A stretch of 64,000 nt of DNA, taken from contig CM075104.1 of NCBI GenBank assembly GCA_037576195.1, positions 17,934,211 through 17,998,210 of the forward strand, written 5' to 3'. The DNA is from Phytoseiulus persimilis (Eukaryota; Arthropoda; Arachnida; Mesostigmata; Phytoseiidae). Positions 49,101-60,780 of this stretch are shown in pieces. The notes below the pieces were generated by a model that searched no databases, was not told the DNA's origin, and saw only the letters and a list, made by a program, of their open reading frames with translations. Made by a program: the position numbers and the translations under genes. The first letter of the stretch is position 1. Each line of letters begins with the position of its first letter.

Positions 49101-49629
49101 CTACTTTCTGCCGAAACCACTTTCACCCCTAGAAGCACCTTGACCAGCTGAGCCCTGGATGATGTTCTGCTCCTTGTGATCGGCTGACAATGACGCTTGA
49201 ATCGTAGCTTTCTTCAACCTTGTTTCAATGATGACTCGCTCAATCCTTACGTCTGGAGACGATTCCGACCGAACAACAAAAAAACTTGAGGAAGCTCAGC
49301 GAGTGACCGATTATCTCCTGACTTCCAGCAGAAAACCAAACGAGTAGGCTCAACATCGGCTCTGTGAGCGAAATCGTGCGCAGTCTTGTGTAGCATCCCA
49401 CCCGACAAATTATCGCTTCGAAGGTGCTGATGATGAGTATCGTTCGCCCCAGTAGCGACAAGACGAAGAACGAGACAACAATGTCGTTGTCCCTTCCCAG
49501 GCGCTTTGAAGACGACATCGCGTTCCACGGCTGCGGTATTTTCGCAACGAAGCCCACCGGGTGGCGAGAGGCAATTAAGTTACAAAACATATATCTCGCG
49601 GAAAAGTGTTTGTTTCCTTGTGAATTCAT
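49101..49629 (-). CDS. Candidate membrane protein, two exons, unknown
   Basis: Minus-strand join 49629-49251, 49195-49101 gives 157 aa with a 55-bp GT-AG intron (donor GTAAGG) in phase 1. ATG at 49629 (MNSQGNKHFSARYMF). The first exon has hydrophobic segments (IVVSFFVLSLLGRTILIIST; LTEPMLSLLVWFSAGS; LSFLKFFCCSVGIV), and the second adds a hydrophilic tail ending GESGFGRK. It could be the C-terminal part of a seven-pass receptor whose earlier exons I could not find, or an independent small membrane protein. Confidence 0.35.
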
Positions 49630-50287
49630 TGCTGCCTGAGTTTTACGTTGTTCCACTCATATCAACGGTGACGGGTCTGAGAGAAACAGTTCACGCGACG
49701 TGTCACCCATTATCATCAAGGGCCACAGCCGCGGTTGGTCATTCCGTTGTTCTATTCAAATTCACTAGCCCTAAAACACTGAGCGTCATCTCGCCGTTCC
49801 CTCCTTCCGTCAAACTGCCGTTGTTTCCGTCACAACAATGCTTCAATCTAGGTGGCTGATAGTGTTTCCGAAGGAATCGGAAGAACTGTGGGAAATTTCG
49901 AGGAACTCCAAACGTAGAGCGAACCTGCGCGGGGCTACTTCCGTGGACATTTTGATTTTGGGTAGAGTTCTTGCCCACCCGGGGGTTTCTGGAGTTCAAC
50001 ATCTCTTCCATCCTTACCCGAAACGTTCTCTCGAATGGACTTCGACGGTGAGGTTCCAGCGATGTGACTTCGCCGATTGCTCTCAGGAAAACTGATGGAA
50101 GCCTTTTCGTGCGCAACTCTAAACTCCACCTCGGTTCAGGCTGGAAAAACGCTACCTGAAGGTGTGTAGTTACTCAAATGGCTGGACCTGTTCGGAAGTC
50201 CACGGTTGCGAAAAGTCGCACGCGGCAAGACATGCTTCCGCTCCGCCAGTTATTAAGTGATATGAATGGGTGTGACGAGGACCTAGT

Positions 50288-50811
50288 TCAGGAACCACGT
50301 GAATGCGATCGTTTCGGTAGACGCTTGTAATCTGTTATCAGCGAAACTCGTCCTATGACTCCGCCAGGAAGGTGAACTATGAACCCTTGCTTAATGAACT
50401 GGCGAGAATAAGAGTCGCGGATCCGTAACTATTTGCATCGGAAATCCGGGTTGCTCCTGTTACGGATTTCGAGAAACGGTTACTGAGGTGAACTTATCAG
50501 GACGGGAGAGAGAAAAACAAATACGAATGGTTCGCCATCGGGATCGTCAAGATACGCACCGAGAATATCGGTGTACAGACACACTTCGGCACCAGTTCTA
50601 TCAGAGCTTCTGTGCATATGGGCAGTGCAGGAGCAGATATATTTTTCAAGAGACTGAGCCCTGAGGTACTCGGAGTACTGTTCCAAGTTTCTCTGTGCGT
50701 CACTGTGCAGTTACTCTTTTTAGTGGCTGGAAGAAACTTCTGTCTATAAACCTGTACCTGTAACGTCGCATCTATGTTCTCGACGATATCGGAGCTCGAA
50801 ACCTCAGCCAT
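50288..50811 (-). CDS. Candidate small three-exon gene, unknown
   Basis: Minus-strand join 50811-50758, 50692-50560, 50331-50288 (76 aa); phases 0 and 1 match. It begins MAEVSSSDIVENIDATLQ, continues with a helical stretch NLEQYSEYLRAQSLEKYI and a CSCTAHMH segment, and ends YKRLPKRSHSRGS. It has the look of a small cytosolic helical protein. I do not recognise it, and the acceptor of exon 2 (GTGACGCACAG) has a poor pyrimidine tract. Confidence 0.3.
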
Positions 50812-53800
50812 TGCGTTGAACAACGCTGTTGGATGATGGCCGACGTCGCCGTTTCTTCACACATTCTAGCTCATGAACCATCATTGCTCATCGGAGCCAA
50901 TTGATTATTCATCAGCGGACATGCAATGAGATATTCAGAGAACGATGACACACTGCGTCCTTGGACACGCTAACAGCTGTTTCGCATGAATCGGATGAGT
51001 CTCAGTGGACTTCCTGCTTCGTTTCATTGAACGCCACTTTCCAGATTCCCTCGGGCGCCAAATCGAGGTGGAGGGTTAGAAACGATACTTCTGCCCTGTT
51101 TTCGGCGCGAGTCGGTTTCAAGTCTGCGGACAAGCGAGGCTCCTCTCAGAGAACACAGAATTCCCTATCACGAAGAAGATTCGAGGCAGTTCTTTGTTTT
51201 CTGAGGGTGTATTGTTGCGCAATCAATGCTACTCAATAGTATCACCCACAATCCCACTCCGCACTAGTCGGTACCAACTCGTCTGCTACGCATGGATGAT
51301 GCGGTCCATCGTTTTCTGTGAGGGGCAATATTGTTGACGACGTTTTAATGGTTCTCGCGATGGGAATCGATGTATCCCCGTGCAGGTCGGCGACTGGCAC
51401 TCGCCTCCGTTCTCCCGGTGCTTCTCCGTCAGAAAAAGACGAGAAAGTCTCCTTTCCGTTACTCTGATAGCGACGAGGTTTTCCAGACCACATGATCCAT
51501 CATTCCCCTTCGTGTTCGCATTGTTCTCCATCTCACTCATGAAAACAGGCGTGAATGCCTCTCGCGTGGCCACACACGGTGTCGATCTCCACTCACTTTT
51601 TTTCCAGTTGCAGCTGATGCCTCGCGTGAGTTGCGAAACTATCGATCCGCGCTCTTCATAGCAGGAAGTACTCCGAAACAGAACTAGGCTGGGTATATGA
51701 TGTATCTGAGTTCTGCTCAGAGTGTGGACGAGTAATTGCTTCACAGCAGCGGTTTTGAAGCTCTTTCAAACCAGATTGCCACTTGGATAGAATTTGAGCG
51801 GTGGGATTTTTTGGTGCTACTGAAGATGGTCTCGATAATCCACGAGCCCGAGGAGTCTCCCTGACGGCTCAGTTGAAACGTATTGTTGAAGACGAACGTA
51901 AATTCAGCGAGGGTTATCGAGGAAGAAAGGATTATCTTCAGCGTGTCCATCCTGGGAGCTGGAGAAGCAGCAGGGGGAATAATCGGGCTATGTTTTTCAT
52001 CTCTACGATTCGGCGTGAATGAGCGCTTTCCCAAACGATTAACTCGCTGTTCCTGCTCAACGAATATCCAGAAACGGAAAATAGACTGCTGTGGAAGTGG
52101 TTGTTCTGAAATGCTGGGCACAGCTCACTCGTATTCGATCACTCATCGAGAAGAGCTCAATGCGTGAAAACTGGAAAATCGCGAGCCATATTCTCGCCAT
52201 CCCCTTGACCACAGTTCGCTCAGTAGAGATGAGGCTCGATGAGTCTCCTCATCTAACGTCTCCTCTTCGGAGTAGGTACCCAGGAAAGACCCCCGGGCGA
52301 CTCGTCCGACATTATCAGTGGTGCCAGGCCTCACAGTTTGGGAACGACTAATGCGGAGAGAAGAATGATCTCCAACTCCATGTCGCTCTCCGCGTTTTCA
52401 GAGACTCTGATAAGAGCATCAAGTTCGGGTGAAGCTTCCTTCCAACGATTGCGAGATCGCTGAAAATAGACAGCACCTGAAGGCTTCTTCCGTTGCCGGG
52501 TGGAAGAGAAAAAAATCAAGGTAATGATGTGCGATCAGCATGATATGGAGCCGTATTCTTCAAAATCCTTCTCCGAGTCACGATCGTGGACTGCATGAGC
52601 CTCGGCAGCAATCGGTCGGGGAGTTCTTCGAGACACCCTCTTGAAGGGACATACGCATCACCTTGGGCTGATAAGGCCGCGGAAGCGCTTCATCGAATAA
52701 ATGAAACGGTGTCTCCCGGAAGTATGATAACTTTCTGGTCGGCCACAGTTTTCAGCGCTAAGGTCGATCGGAACGCTGAGAATTGCTCCATTGAAACTGC
52801 TTTCTCTTCCTGCTCTCATATCATCCGCGAATCGGGCCAGAATGTCGGAGATCCATCATCCTGAACACCATCTGTTCCAAACGCTCTCATCGGTAAGATT
52901 TGAGGTAGTTGACGACTTGCACTGGGATGGAAGCGAGCTCTGTCGTGTTCATTAGTCCTAGAGTCGAACCAGCCAAAAATAATTGTAACAATCTGAAGCT
53001 AATCGTAGACGAAGTTCTATTGGTTGTACTGCTCCCGATCGTACTGCTAGTGAACTAACGGATAATTCGATGAGCGCTCTGACACTCAAGAAAGGGATTC
53101 GAGGGAGAATTCGTGTTTCGAGGACTTCGCTCGCTCTGGAGGATTATATCTGTGCTGTAATTTGTGAATGAATGCACAGACTCCCGAAGCGTTCACAAGA
53201 GAGCACTCGAGAGAGGGGTGTATCGAAGAGTGGGTTCTCGTTGGGCCGCACATCTCGAACAGGTCACGTCGGCCCTCGAATATGAAACGTCATCTGAGAA
53301 TTAGTTGTCTGATAGGAACAGCGGTTCGATTCTTGAACTTGAACTAGGATCCTGGGCGGGCCAAAAGACTACGAAGCGATTTTGGTACTTTTCCCGTTCC
53401 CATTCCGGTTGATTCTCATGCTTTCCAGACATTTCTCCCGAGCGATCCTGGTATCTCGAGACTCTCTACCTAACTGAGTTTTCTCCAGATCTCCAGGAGG
53501 ATGGATATTTCGCCGGCACTCAAATGGAAGAGTTTCGTCGATTATGGAGCAGCTCCCGACTGAGTGTCGACAGACCCAAACCTTAGATCATTGGCGAAGT
53601 CGGTTATCCTTGAGGATTACTTCTTCTAAGCATCGCCGCAGTCCAACAAAATGATTATTGACGACGGAATAGCCGAACCGGAATCACTCGGGCAAACTAC
53701 AGCGCTGGCACAGGGCGACGCGCTGAGACCGGAGCTTTGCCAAAGATCAGATCTGGAATCCCTTCGCCATCTGAGTGACCTCCCAGCGGCCGGAGAGCTC

Positions 53801-54728
53801 GGTTTGGAGCGGGTTCCCTGATAAAGTCGTTAAGGAGTTGCATGCCTGTGGATCCCTCCAGCGGTTTCAGTAAACTTGAGCGTGATTCTCCGATTGAGAA
53901 TATACATACGGCGATACTTTACAAAGTTCCATTACTGCACACGGTACTTATTGTTAAAGGGGGTTAACCGCCGTGGATACATTCTGCGGCGCAAATGCTG
54001 CGAATTCGTTCGGGTTACGTGCGCACATTATACGGTGCGAATCGCCAGGTTGCGTCGAGGCGACTGGATCGGTCTCGTTTGAAGCCATCGCCGCCGTAGT
54101 TGATACCTCGACCAGGTGAAGTTCGGAGAATCAATCGAGCTCTGAGCTCGATTGACCCTACGAGAGGGAGCTCAGCGCTAACCACGACACTTTCTGAATG
54201 CCAGTCAAAACAACAGACCGGAGGAGGTCTCACTTCGGAAGGGCTCTATGGCCTCCAGACTTCATGGCATGCGGTCCAATTGGCGTACGAGTTCCCTATG
54301 ATGAACTCCCCTCGTATCCATGATGTCGGGCCAGTGATTCAAGAACGACCGCAATGATCTCAGGTTGGGGGCTCTTCCACGAGCAGGGTATAGCAGGGTT
54401 AATCTATCAAGGTCTTCCATAGATTGCGTTGTTCGAATAGGAGTCCCTCCTATCGATTTCCATATAGAAATACATAATGCTCTATTCTTACAATTTAGTT
54501 CATTTATTATATTCTTTATTCCGCTGATTTTAGCTCAACAATGCATTTTGACTCAGTGATTCAAAAATGCGCATTTCAAAACTTTTTGGTAGCACCAGTC
54601 ATTCCCTGCACTCGGCGTCCTCTCAAAGTTTCTTCTCGAAGTTCACACTACACAATAGCTACAGCTATTTGAACAGATTCTGACTTTCTTCAGAAAATAT
54701 TCGAATATAGCGCCTGACTCCTCGGCGC
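50812..54728. other. Long region without a resolved gene
   Basis: 3.9 kb. Fragments that look partly coding but could not be chained: plus strand 51903-52015 (after an AAATTCAG acceptor; ERIIFSVSILGAGEAAGGII, transporter-like helix) and minus strand around 52850-52630 (ILARFADDMRAGRESSFNGA). 53000-54700 shows nothing. These may be exons of one or two real genes missed here, or decayed copies. Confidence 0.4.
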
Positions 54729-55005
54729 ATGGGGAAATGCCCTATATATAAGATCTACCGCGAGAAATTCTTCAAGAAGGTATGCGAAGTGTACAACAAG
54801 CGTCACGGAATTTTCATAGGGTGTGATTTGGATATATCGGGTGAAGTTGTCCTCGTCAAGAGTGTCAGCGCCAACCGAAAGTCCCGCAACGGAAGAGATT
54901 CACGTGACGGTTGCGAAGGTCATCTCTGAACGAGCGGTGGAAATATCGCAGGAGAAAAAAGTTCCAAAAATTGCCACCACAACTCTGACACTTCATTCTT
55001 CATGA
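54729..55005 (+). CDS. Candidate short gene, possibly tail-anchored
   Basis: Join 54729-54779, 54820-55005 around a 40-bp GT-AG intron gives 78 aa: a basic start (MGKCPIYKIYREKFFKK) then a polar region (PATEEIHVTVAKVISERAVE). Just downstream (about 55032-55195, after acceptor TTTTCAAG) a further frame encodes a basic stretch and one membrane helix (LTPALIGLCALICVWYQIRV) before a stop; alternative splicing could add it as a tail anchor, but I could not find a phase-matched donor. Product unknown. Confidence 0.3.
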
Positions 55006-55961
55006 TCGCGTTTTTCGCTCTCATTTTCAAGTGGCCCAGCCAGATCGCGGAGAATTCCAGCCGCGGACCATCGAAAGATCCTGACGCCTGCTCTGATCGG
55101 TCTGTGCGCCCTGATTTGCGTGTGGTATCAGATCCGCGTGGCCAAACTTCAGTCGAGCAGTGGCGATGACAGCATGCTACGAGGGAGCTAGCCCAGGATC
55201 AATTCTACCCCTGAAGATGGCTATCGTCATCATTGCTGTCCTCGATTTGGAACTTGTTCCAAGCGGAATGTTTGCGAAAGCTGAATCAAGGATCAGAGTC
55301 GTCCAGGACGGTGAAGTTCTCGTACGCCATTTGGAGGGAAACTACAGAAGAGAGAAAAATAAAATAAACCCCTCCTGTCAAGACAGTGTGCAATCTGTAT
55401 TGTTTGTGTGTTTGTTGTTCCACGACAATTGAGTGAGTCTTCCGTTACTCTGGCTGCTTCGAGCAAAATGTAATCTCGCTGGCGGCAGTACCCACGCAAA
55501 ATCGAACTAGATTCCAGATCGATGAGCGAGATGGACAACAATGCTGGCTCTCAGTTCTCCAATATGCGACGCGCTGCTCGTGACACTCTCATTTTGATCT
55601 CAGATGATCGGTGTGCTTTTGCTGTTCGCTTTTTATGAGTACCCTAGGATAGGCCTCCCAAGCGAGTTTCCCATAAACGATATCTTATCAGAGAGCTATT
55701 TCCTCGGAGTATACCTCGAAGGGGGGTTCCCATTCGAGGTGTGACTCCCGGGTTGTTATGGTATCGCTCGAACAATGCCTCTTTTCCCTGGCCGATCCAT
55801 TACTATCCGCTGCCCTGAGTCAATAGAATCAGGCAGCGCAGAGCGTGATTTCATTCCTCGCAACTTTGCGGACTCAGTCGCTTCAAGAACGTGCTTTAGC
55901 AGAGAGGAGAGGTTGCACGATCCGCTCGCTAACTAGGCGAGATCCCCGTGAACTTGTGGCG

Positions 55962-56954
55962 ATGAACTCATTCTCGCTTTACATTTTCTTTGCGCTCAGA
56001 GTTTATGGTATTACGGCTTCGGAAAATCGAGCGAAAACATTCCATCGACTTGTGATTTCTCTCTTCAAGGTAGCGTCTTGCCTCTATATCGCGGCTCACG
56101 TTTCTTGGCAATACTGGTTGTTGCCCAGACTCAGCGTTCTCTTCCAGACGAGTTACTTTTTGGTGTGTATTGTGAACGGATTAACTATCTTGCAGAGCGC
56201 CGCTGCAAACGTCAATGAAATCGTCGACGAATCAAAACTCCCTCATGGCATTTTCGTTATGTATGCGGTGGTGGCAGTGGCAACATATGCTCGCATGGGT
56301 ATCGCTCTCTTCACTCGGGAACCAAATTGGTTTACGGGAATCCGTGGACTCGCTGACATCTGTTACCAGTTCTTTGCCATAAATCCGGTAATTTTCTACT
56401 CGTGGCTCGTGCTCAACGGATCTGTGATTTACGGCCGACGACGCAGAGACCGTACAGCTGGGGGCTTAGAGCAGCCGCTGCAATTCAAACTATACCACTC
56501 AGAACTTGTGGCGAACTCGGAAGCGTTCTCCAGAATCTACGAAACTATTTCAACTGGGACAGTCTTCGCTTTCTGTTGGTTCATTGTCTTCAACGCGTGC
56601 CTCGTTTTGACCAGCAAGCAGGAGGATGCTGGTTATCGTTCATTCCTGATTGTACCGACGATATATCTCACGACTTCCGTCTTGCTCATAACTATTGCGT
56701 GTGAGAAGTTCATCGCGGACGGTAGATTCTTCCGTGGAGCCCTCCGCCGAGCCCTCTTGAAGGAAACGGACTTGACGACTCAAGTCGACTTACGCTTGTT
56801 ATTCCGGACTCCGCCACATCCAGTTCCAGCTCTGCCCGACGGCGGCGGACAGAAAGGACTCTTCAAAATTCTAGGAAGTCTTTTGGCCTACACGAGTCTG
56901 GTCGCGACCACTCCCTCAATGGACACGTTCCAGTGGAGGGATAGCAGCGCGTGA
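55962..56954 (+). CDS. Gustatory-receptor-like seven-pass membrane protein
   Basis: Single open exon, 330 aa. ATG at 55962; the open frame extends upstream only via GTG. Seven hydrophobic segments: LVISLFKVASCLYIAA; FQTSYFLVCIVNGLTILQ; FVMYAVVAVATYARMGIALF; FFAINPVIFYSWLVLNG; TVFAFCWFIVFNACLVL; FLIVPTIYLTTSVLLITIAC; GLFKILGSLLAYTSLVATT. The layout, with a last segment of the KILGSLLAY type close to the C-terminus, a long fourth loop (RRRRDRTAGG..) and no signal peptide, fits the arthropod gustatory receptor family, which are ion channels in taste cells. The classical TYhhhhhQF is not exact, so this could be another seven-pass family. A single-exon structure is unusual in this window. No stop or frameshift seen. 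Confidence 0.6.
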   Translation: MNSFSLYIFFALRVYGITASENRAKTFHRLVISLFKVASCLYIAAHVSWQYWLLPRLSVLFQTSYFLVCIVNGLTILQSAAANVNEIVDESKLPHGIFVMYAVVAVATYARMGIALFTREPNWFTGIRGLADICYQFFAINPVIFYSWLVLNGSVIYGRRRRDRTAGGLEQPLQFKLYHSELVANSEAFSRIYETISTGTVFAFCWFIVFNACLVLTSKQEDAGYRSFLIVPTIYLTTSVLLITIACEKFIADGRFFRGALRRALLKETDLTTQVDLRLLFRTPPHPVPALPDGGGQKGLFKILGSLLAYTSLVATTPSMDTFQWRDSSA

Positions 56955-58134
56955 TGGAATGATCCGCGCGGTGCCCAAGCTGTGAATCACTCAGCAGGTG
57001 GCGATTCATCGCGGAGCTATAAAACCTTGATATGCATCGGCAGTGAGATATGTTGTCGAATTTCGGAAGACGCCGAGCCCGATCTAGCTCGGGTTCAGAG
57101 ACAGACTCCTGATTCTTGCTCGCTCCGAATTCTATCCGTTGTGACACAGGATCTTCTTTTTCTTTATCATCCACCGTGATCAGATATGACATGTGAGTGG
57201 ATGAAGGAACCATCTCCGGAAGAGTTTCGGCGTCGTGGCCGCATCGGGTGAATCGTCTTCATGGAGCCGATCAGTCCCCGTCCAGATAGCAGACAAATTC
57301 GAGTCCAGAGCACAGCTCGACGGAGCTCGCAAGTTTCTGTGTCGCAAGGAATTCTCCCCAGTGGGAACGGATTTAATTTCCGGCTCAGTAGAGATTACTT
57401 GGAAGTCCGGGGGCGTCCATGTTTGGAGTGAAGAGCAGCTTTGGTCGAAAAAACAGAGTCAAGCTCAAGAGACACGATAGCGTTACTTGTTGGCGGCTGA
57501 CACTCGTCGGTCGTTCAGAGCAACTGGAACATCCGTGAGATTGTTCAGATGTGGAGTATTGTTGCTTTTGTACGGTTCGATCGATCGTTGATCGCGCGCT
57601 TGATTGGTGAGCTCCTATGCGAAATCCTCATTTCGCCAGCGACGGATGCGAGGATCGTTCCGCGGACGGTCTCCCGCTCACGCCATCCTTCCCGTGCCTC
57701 AGCATCCGCGCGCATGAATTGTTCAGACATTACGAATATCTCCCCTAGGACTCGATTCCAACGTGCTTAGTAGAAACCGAACCTCGGAAGAATGCCTTCA
57801 TGCAGACGGCCTGAAACAGCTACCACGACTGCTTGCCGCGCGATGAAGCATGTGCGAATCGTGGGAGAACTCATCACTACATGCATGGAACGCTGATTCC
57901 ACGAGATTTCGCAGTTGTTTCAGGGAACTTTGATAGAAATGACTCTCACAAACGACTACTTTCGACGATAGAACACGAAGATATATTCCTGCCCATGCTC
58001 GAGGAGAACGCGAGTCGCGGATAGCTCTCTTAGACCAGCTAGCTGACGGTTGTGGCCGAAATCGGCGACTATCCAGTACGTGGGGCAACATTTTTGCCCA
58101 ACACGATTTGTGCCAACCGGCCGTTCTCATTATC
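56955..58134. other. Intergenic region left of mariner
   Basis: No gene resolved. Frames at 57545-58130 overlap on both strands. The mariner insertion begins at 58137 in the TA at 58135-58136. Confidence 0.5.
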
Positions 58135-58136
58135 TA

Positions 58137-59420
58137 TTAGGTAAGTCAAAAAGTTCGTAGCGTTTTTTACCTATTTTTCAAGAGCCGAATTCCTGTACAC
58201 AAGAGTCTTTTTATTGAATGATATATTGGCCGTTTTGTTCTATGACCTTCGCCCATCGGTCAGGTAAATCGAAGATTCCCTTCTCCCAGAACTTGGTTTC
58301 CTTCTTTCCAAAAAACTGATTGAGGTGATTTTTTATACCCTCCAAAGATTCGAATATTTCTCCATCAAGAGAGTTTTGAAGAGACCGGAACAAGTGATAG
58401 TCTGACGGTGCAAGGTCGGGACTATAAGCTGGGTGTGGCAGCACATCCCAGTCAAACTCCGCCAATTTCTGCCGAGAGCGCAAACTTACGTGGGGTCTCG
58501 CATTATCATGTTGAAAAACGACGCCCCATCTGTTCGCCAATTCTGGGCGCTTTGTTGCTACTGCGGTCTTCAAATCCTCAAGCTGCCTGCAGTAGACTTC
58601 GGTGGTGATGGTCTGACCCGGCGGGAGCAGCTCGAAAAACACAACGCCCTTGCAGTCCCACCAACAGCTCAGCATCACTTTTTTTTGATGAATTTCGGGT
58701 TTGGGGACGGCTGCGGCCCGTGAACCTTTGGGGACCCAGCTTTTTCTTTGCGTAGCGTTCCTGTAGAGTATCCACTTTTCATCGCCGGTTATCAGTCTCT
58801 TCAGAAATGGTTCATTGGCATTCTTCCGGAGAAGAGTGTGGCTTGTATCCACACGTCTTTCGAGCTGGCGATCGGTGAGGTCATGAGGCAGCCACATATT
58901 CCTCTTGTTTGAGAAGCCAGCTTGATGGAGGCGATTCCAAACGGTTCCATGAGAAACTCCCGTCGAGTCTTCAATTTCTTTGATGGTCAGGCCGGGGTTT
59001 GAAGTTACCAGGCTAATGATTTCATCGGGTTCCACAACTTGTGGTCGTCCTGATCTGGGCTCATCTTCAAGATTAAAGTTTTCAGCCTTGAAACGGGTAA
59101 ACCACTTTCTAACCGTAGAACTTTGAAGAGCATTCTCCCCGTAAACTGCAGATATTCTTCGAGTGGTCTTCGCTGCATTCAAGCCTTCGCGGTAGCAGAA
59201 CAACATTATGTGTCGAAAATGCTGCTTTTGGTCCTCCATCGCAAATTCTTCCTGATTTTACGAACTCGACGATAAAGTCTGAAACGATACACCGGTAGGA
59301 ACTCTAGAGCCCGCCTAAGAACGTAAACGAACAACCACTGTAGTAGGCGGCTCTTGTGCGGAGCGCGGGAATTTCAAAAATGTCGGATCAAAAACGCTAC
59401 GAACTTTTTGACTTACCTAA
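58137..59420 (-). mobile_element. Complete mariner transposon
   Basis: 1284 bp bounded by perfect 31-bp inverted repeats (58137-58167 and 59390-59420; outer sequence TTAGGTAAGTCAAAAAGTTC) and flanked by a TA duplication (58135-58136, 59421-59422), the target preference of Tc1/mariner. The interior is one uninterrupted transposase gene on the minus strand. Perfect ends and an open reading frame indicate recent insertion. Confidence 0.97.
58211..59239 (-). CDS. Mariner transposase
   Basis: 342 aa, normal length for mariner (about 345). It catalyses cut-and-paste transposition. N-terminal helix-turn-helix DNA-binding region (residues about 1-110, including GENALQSSTVRKWFTRFKA and GVSHGTVWNRLHQAG). 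The catalytic triad is complete: D153 in TGDEKW, D245 in HDNARPH and D280 in SPDLAPSDYH, with 34 residues between the last two (D,D34D). The linker WVPKG and the YSPDLAPSDYHLF box are family signatures. The ATG at 59239 lies 181 bp inside the right terminus. It looks whole, so an active source is plausible; the subfamily cannot be fixed by eye. Confidence 0.97.
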   Translation of the reverse strand: MEDQKQHFRHIMLFCYREGLNAAKTTRRISAVYGENALQSSTVRKWFTRFKAENFNLEDEPRSGRPQVVEPDEIISLVTSNPGLTIKEIEDSTGVSHGTVWNRLHQAGFSNKRNMWLPHDLTDRQLERRVDTSHTLLRKNANEPFLKRLITGDEKWILYRNATQRKSWVPKGSRAAAVPKPEIHQKKVMLSCWWDCKGVVFFELLPPGQTITTEVYCRQLEDLKTAVATKRPELANRWGVVFQHDNARPHVSLRSRQKLAEFDWDVLPHPAYSPDLAPSDYHLFRSLQNSLDGEIFESLEGIKNHLNQFFGKKETKFWEKGIFDLPDRWAKVIEQNGQYIIQ

Positions 59421-59678
59421 TACTTCCACAAGCTGAAGACAGAGAACGACTTCCATCCTTCTTGTAACATAGGGCTCCGAGGGGAGTGGTATTTTATGCA
59501 AGAGTCTTAAACTCGATGATATATACACAGAAAACGCATGGATCTCGAGAACATCGTGCATTCAACGTCTCAACGATTTGAAGTCAGCTGCAGAATGAAC
59601 TGATTAGCGAGGAAAAATTGACCCATGAGAAGGACTCTGTACATGGAATTTCGAGGCGAGAACGACTCGTGTCAGCTC

Positions 59679-60780
59679 CTAGTCATCGAAGTCCGGCCGC
59701 TCCAACGGGGCGAGCTCGGGGATCACGATGCGAGGTTGATCGAATTGATTCAGCTTCGATCTCAGGAACTCGACTTCATCTCGCAACTCCTTGTTCCGCT
59801 GCCGCAAACTGATGTTGTCGCTAGCAAGGCTCTCAAGCAGCCTCCTCAGCTCTGAATTGTTGACGCGGAGCTCATCGATGACCTGAAGCCGAGAAGATCC
59901 CCAAGTCTCAGTATAACATCGCGACAACAGTACACCCGAAATCATAGTTCGTCACGATATTCTCCCAATCTCTAGCGTTTCCGTCACTTTCCTCCGAAAA
60001 ATCCAAGCGTGAACGGATGACTAACCTGACAGTCGCTGCTATGCGTTTTGTTATCTTTGGACCTCTTCAGCAGCTGTTGCAAGAGTTCGGCATTCTTATT
60101 CAGAATTATGTGCATCTTGGTAGTCACGTCATTCTCGGCTTGCTCATCGGGTGAGTCAGGGAGCGCCATTCCAGCGATTTCGATGAGTTCACCGGTATTC
60201 CTGGAATCAATCCACGACGTCAATCATATTTGCCTGATCTTGGTACGGATATCGATGATCTATCGTAGGGTTCGGCGACTGCTCTATCAACTCGACGCCG
60301 AGCGACTTCAGGTCTCGTTCCAAATCGGAGAGCCAGCTTCTGATTCTACCTGCTATACGAGATCGAAGCTTGTCTCTTAGAAAGACTCCTCTGCCTCTCC
60401 CTCCTGCAGTGCACTATTAGCTGCTGTCGAACGTGAAACGCGATTTGCAGCTGAATCGACTCATTGACGACCGGGTCCTTGGCGAAAGCTAAAACCTGCG
60501 AAAGAGATAGCGGATCGTTCCTTCAATTCTCGCGTTCAAACCAGAAAAAGCTCACACCGAGCAATATCGGCATCTTTCGTTCGCGGCAGAGTCGGAGATT
60601 CGTGGAAACGACGGACCGGGACGCCGCTGGCAGCACACTCACTTTTTCGAGTTGAGTGATGGCGTCCTGATGCGCGCTGATGGCTTCGTCAAACCTGTGG
60701 GCAAGGAGGAGCTTGTCTGCGCGCCTTCGCTCTCTGTGTGCGAGATCTATGTGAACTTCACTGTCATGCGGCGAGTCCAT
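59679..60780 (-). CDS. Nrbf2: NRBF2 homologue (nuclear receptor-binding factor 2)
   Basis: Subunit of the autophagy PI3K complex I, binding ATG14 and dimerising the complex. Minus-strand join: 60780-60643, 60495-60350, 60200-60026, 59882-59679 (220 aa; human 287). ATG at 60780. Exon 1 is the N-terminal MIT-like helical hairpin (IDLAHRERRRADKLLLAHRF, then DEAISAHQDAI), closely like human NLAHQQSRRADRLLAAGKYEEAISCHKKA. Exon 2 continues the hairpin. Exon 3 carries MHIILNKNAELLQQLL. Exon 4 is the coiled coil (VIDELRVNNSELRRLLESLA, NISLRQRNKELRDEVEFLRS) ending with IPELAPLERPDF, like the Pro-rich human C-terminus. The intron between exons 2 and 3 contains another open stretch that may be an alternative exon (see findings). 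Only about 260 bp separate the 3' end from the mariner. Confidence 0.85.

Noticed and set aside
51903-52015. Transporter-like exon (SILGAGEAAGGII)
   Set aside because: A single short stretch; no neighbouring exon in phase and no clear family motif.
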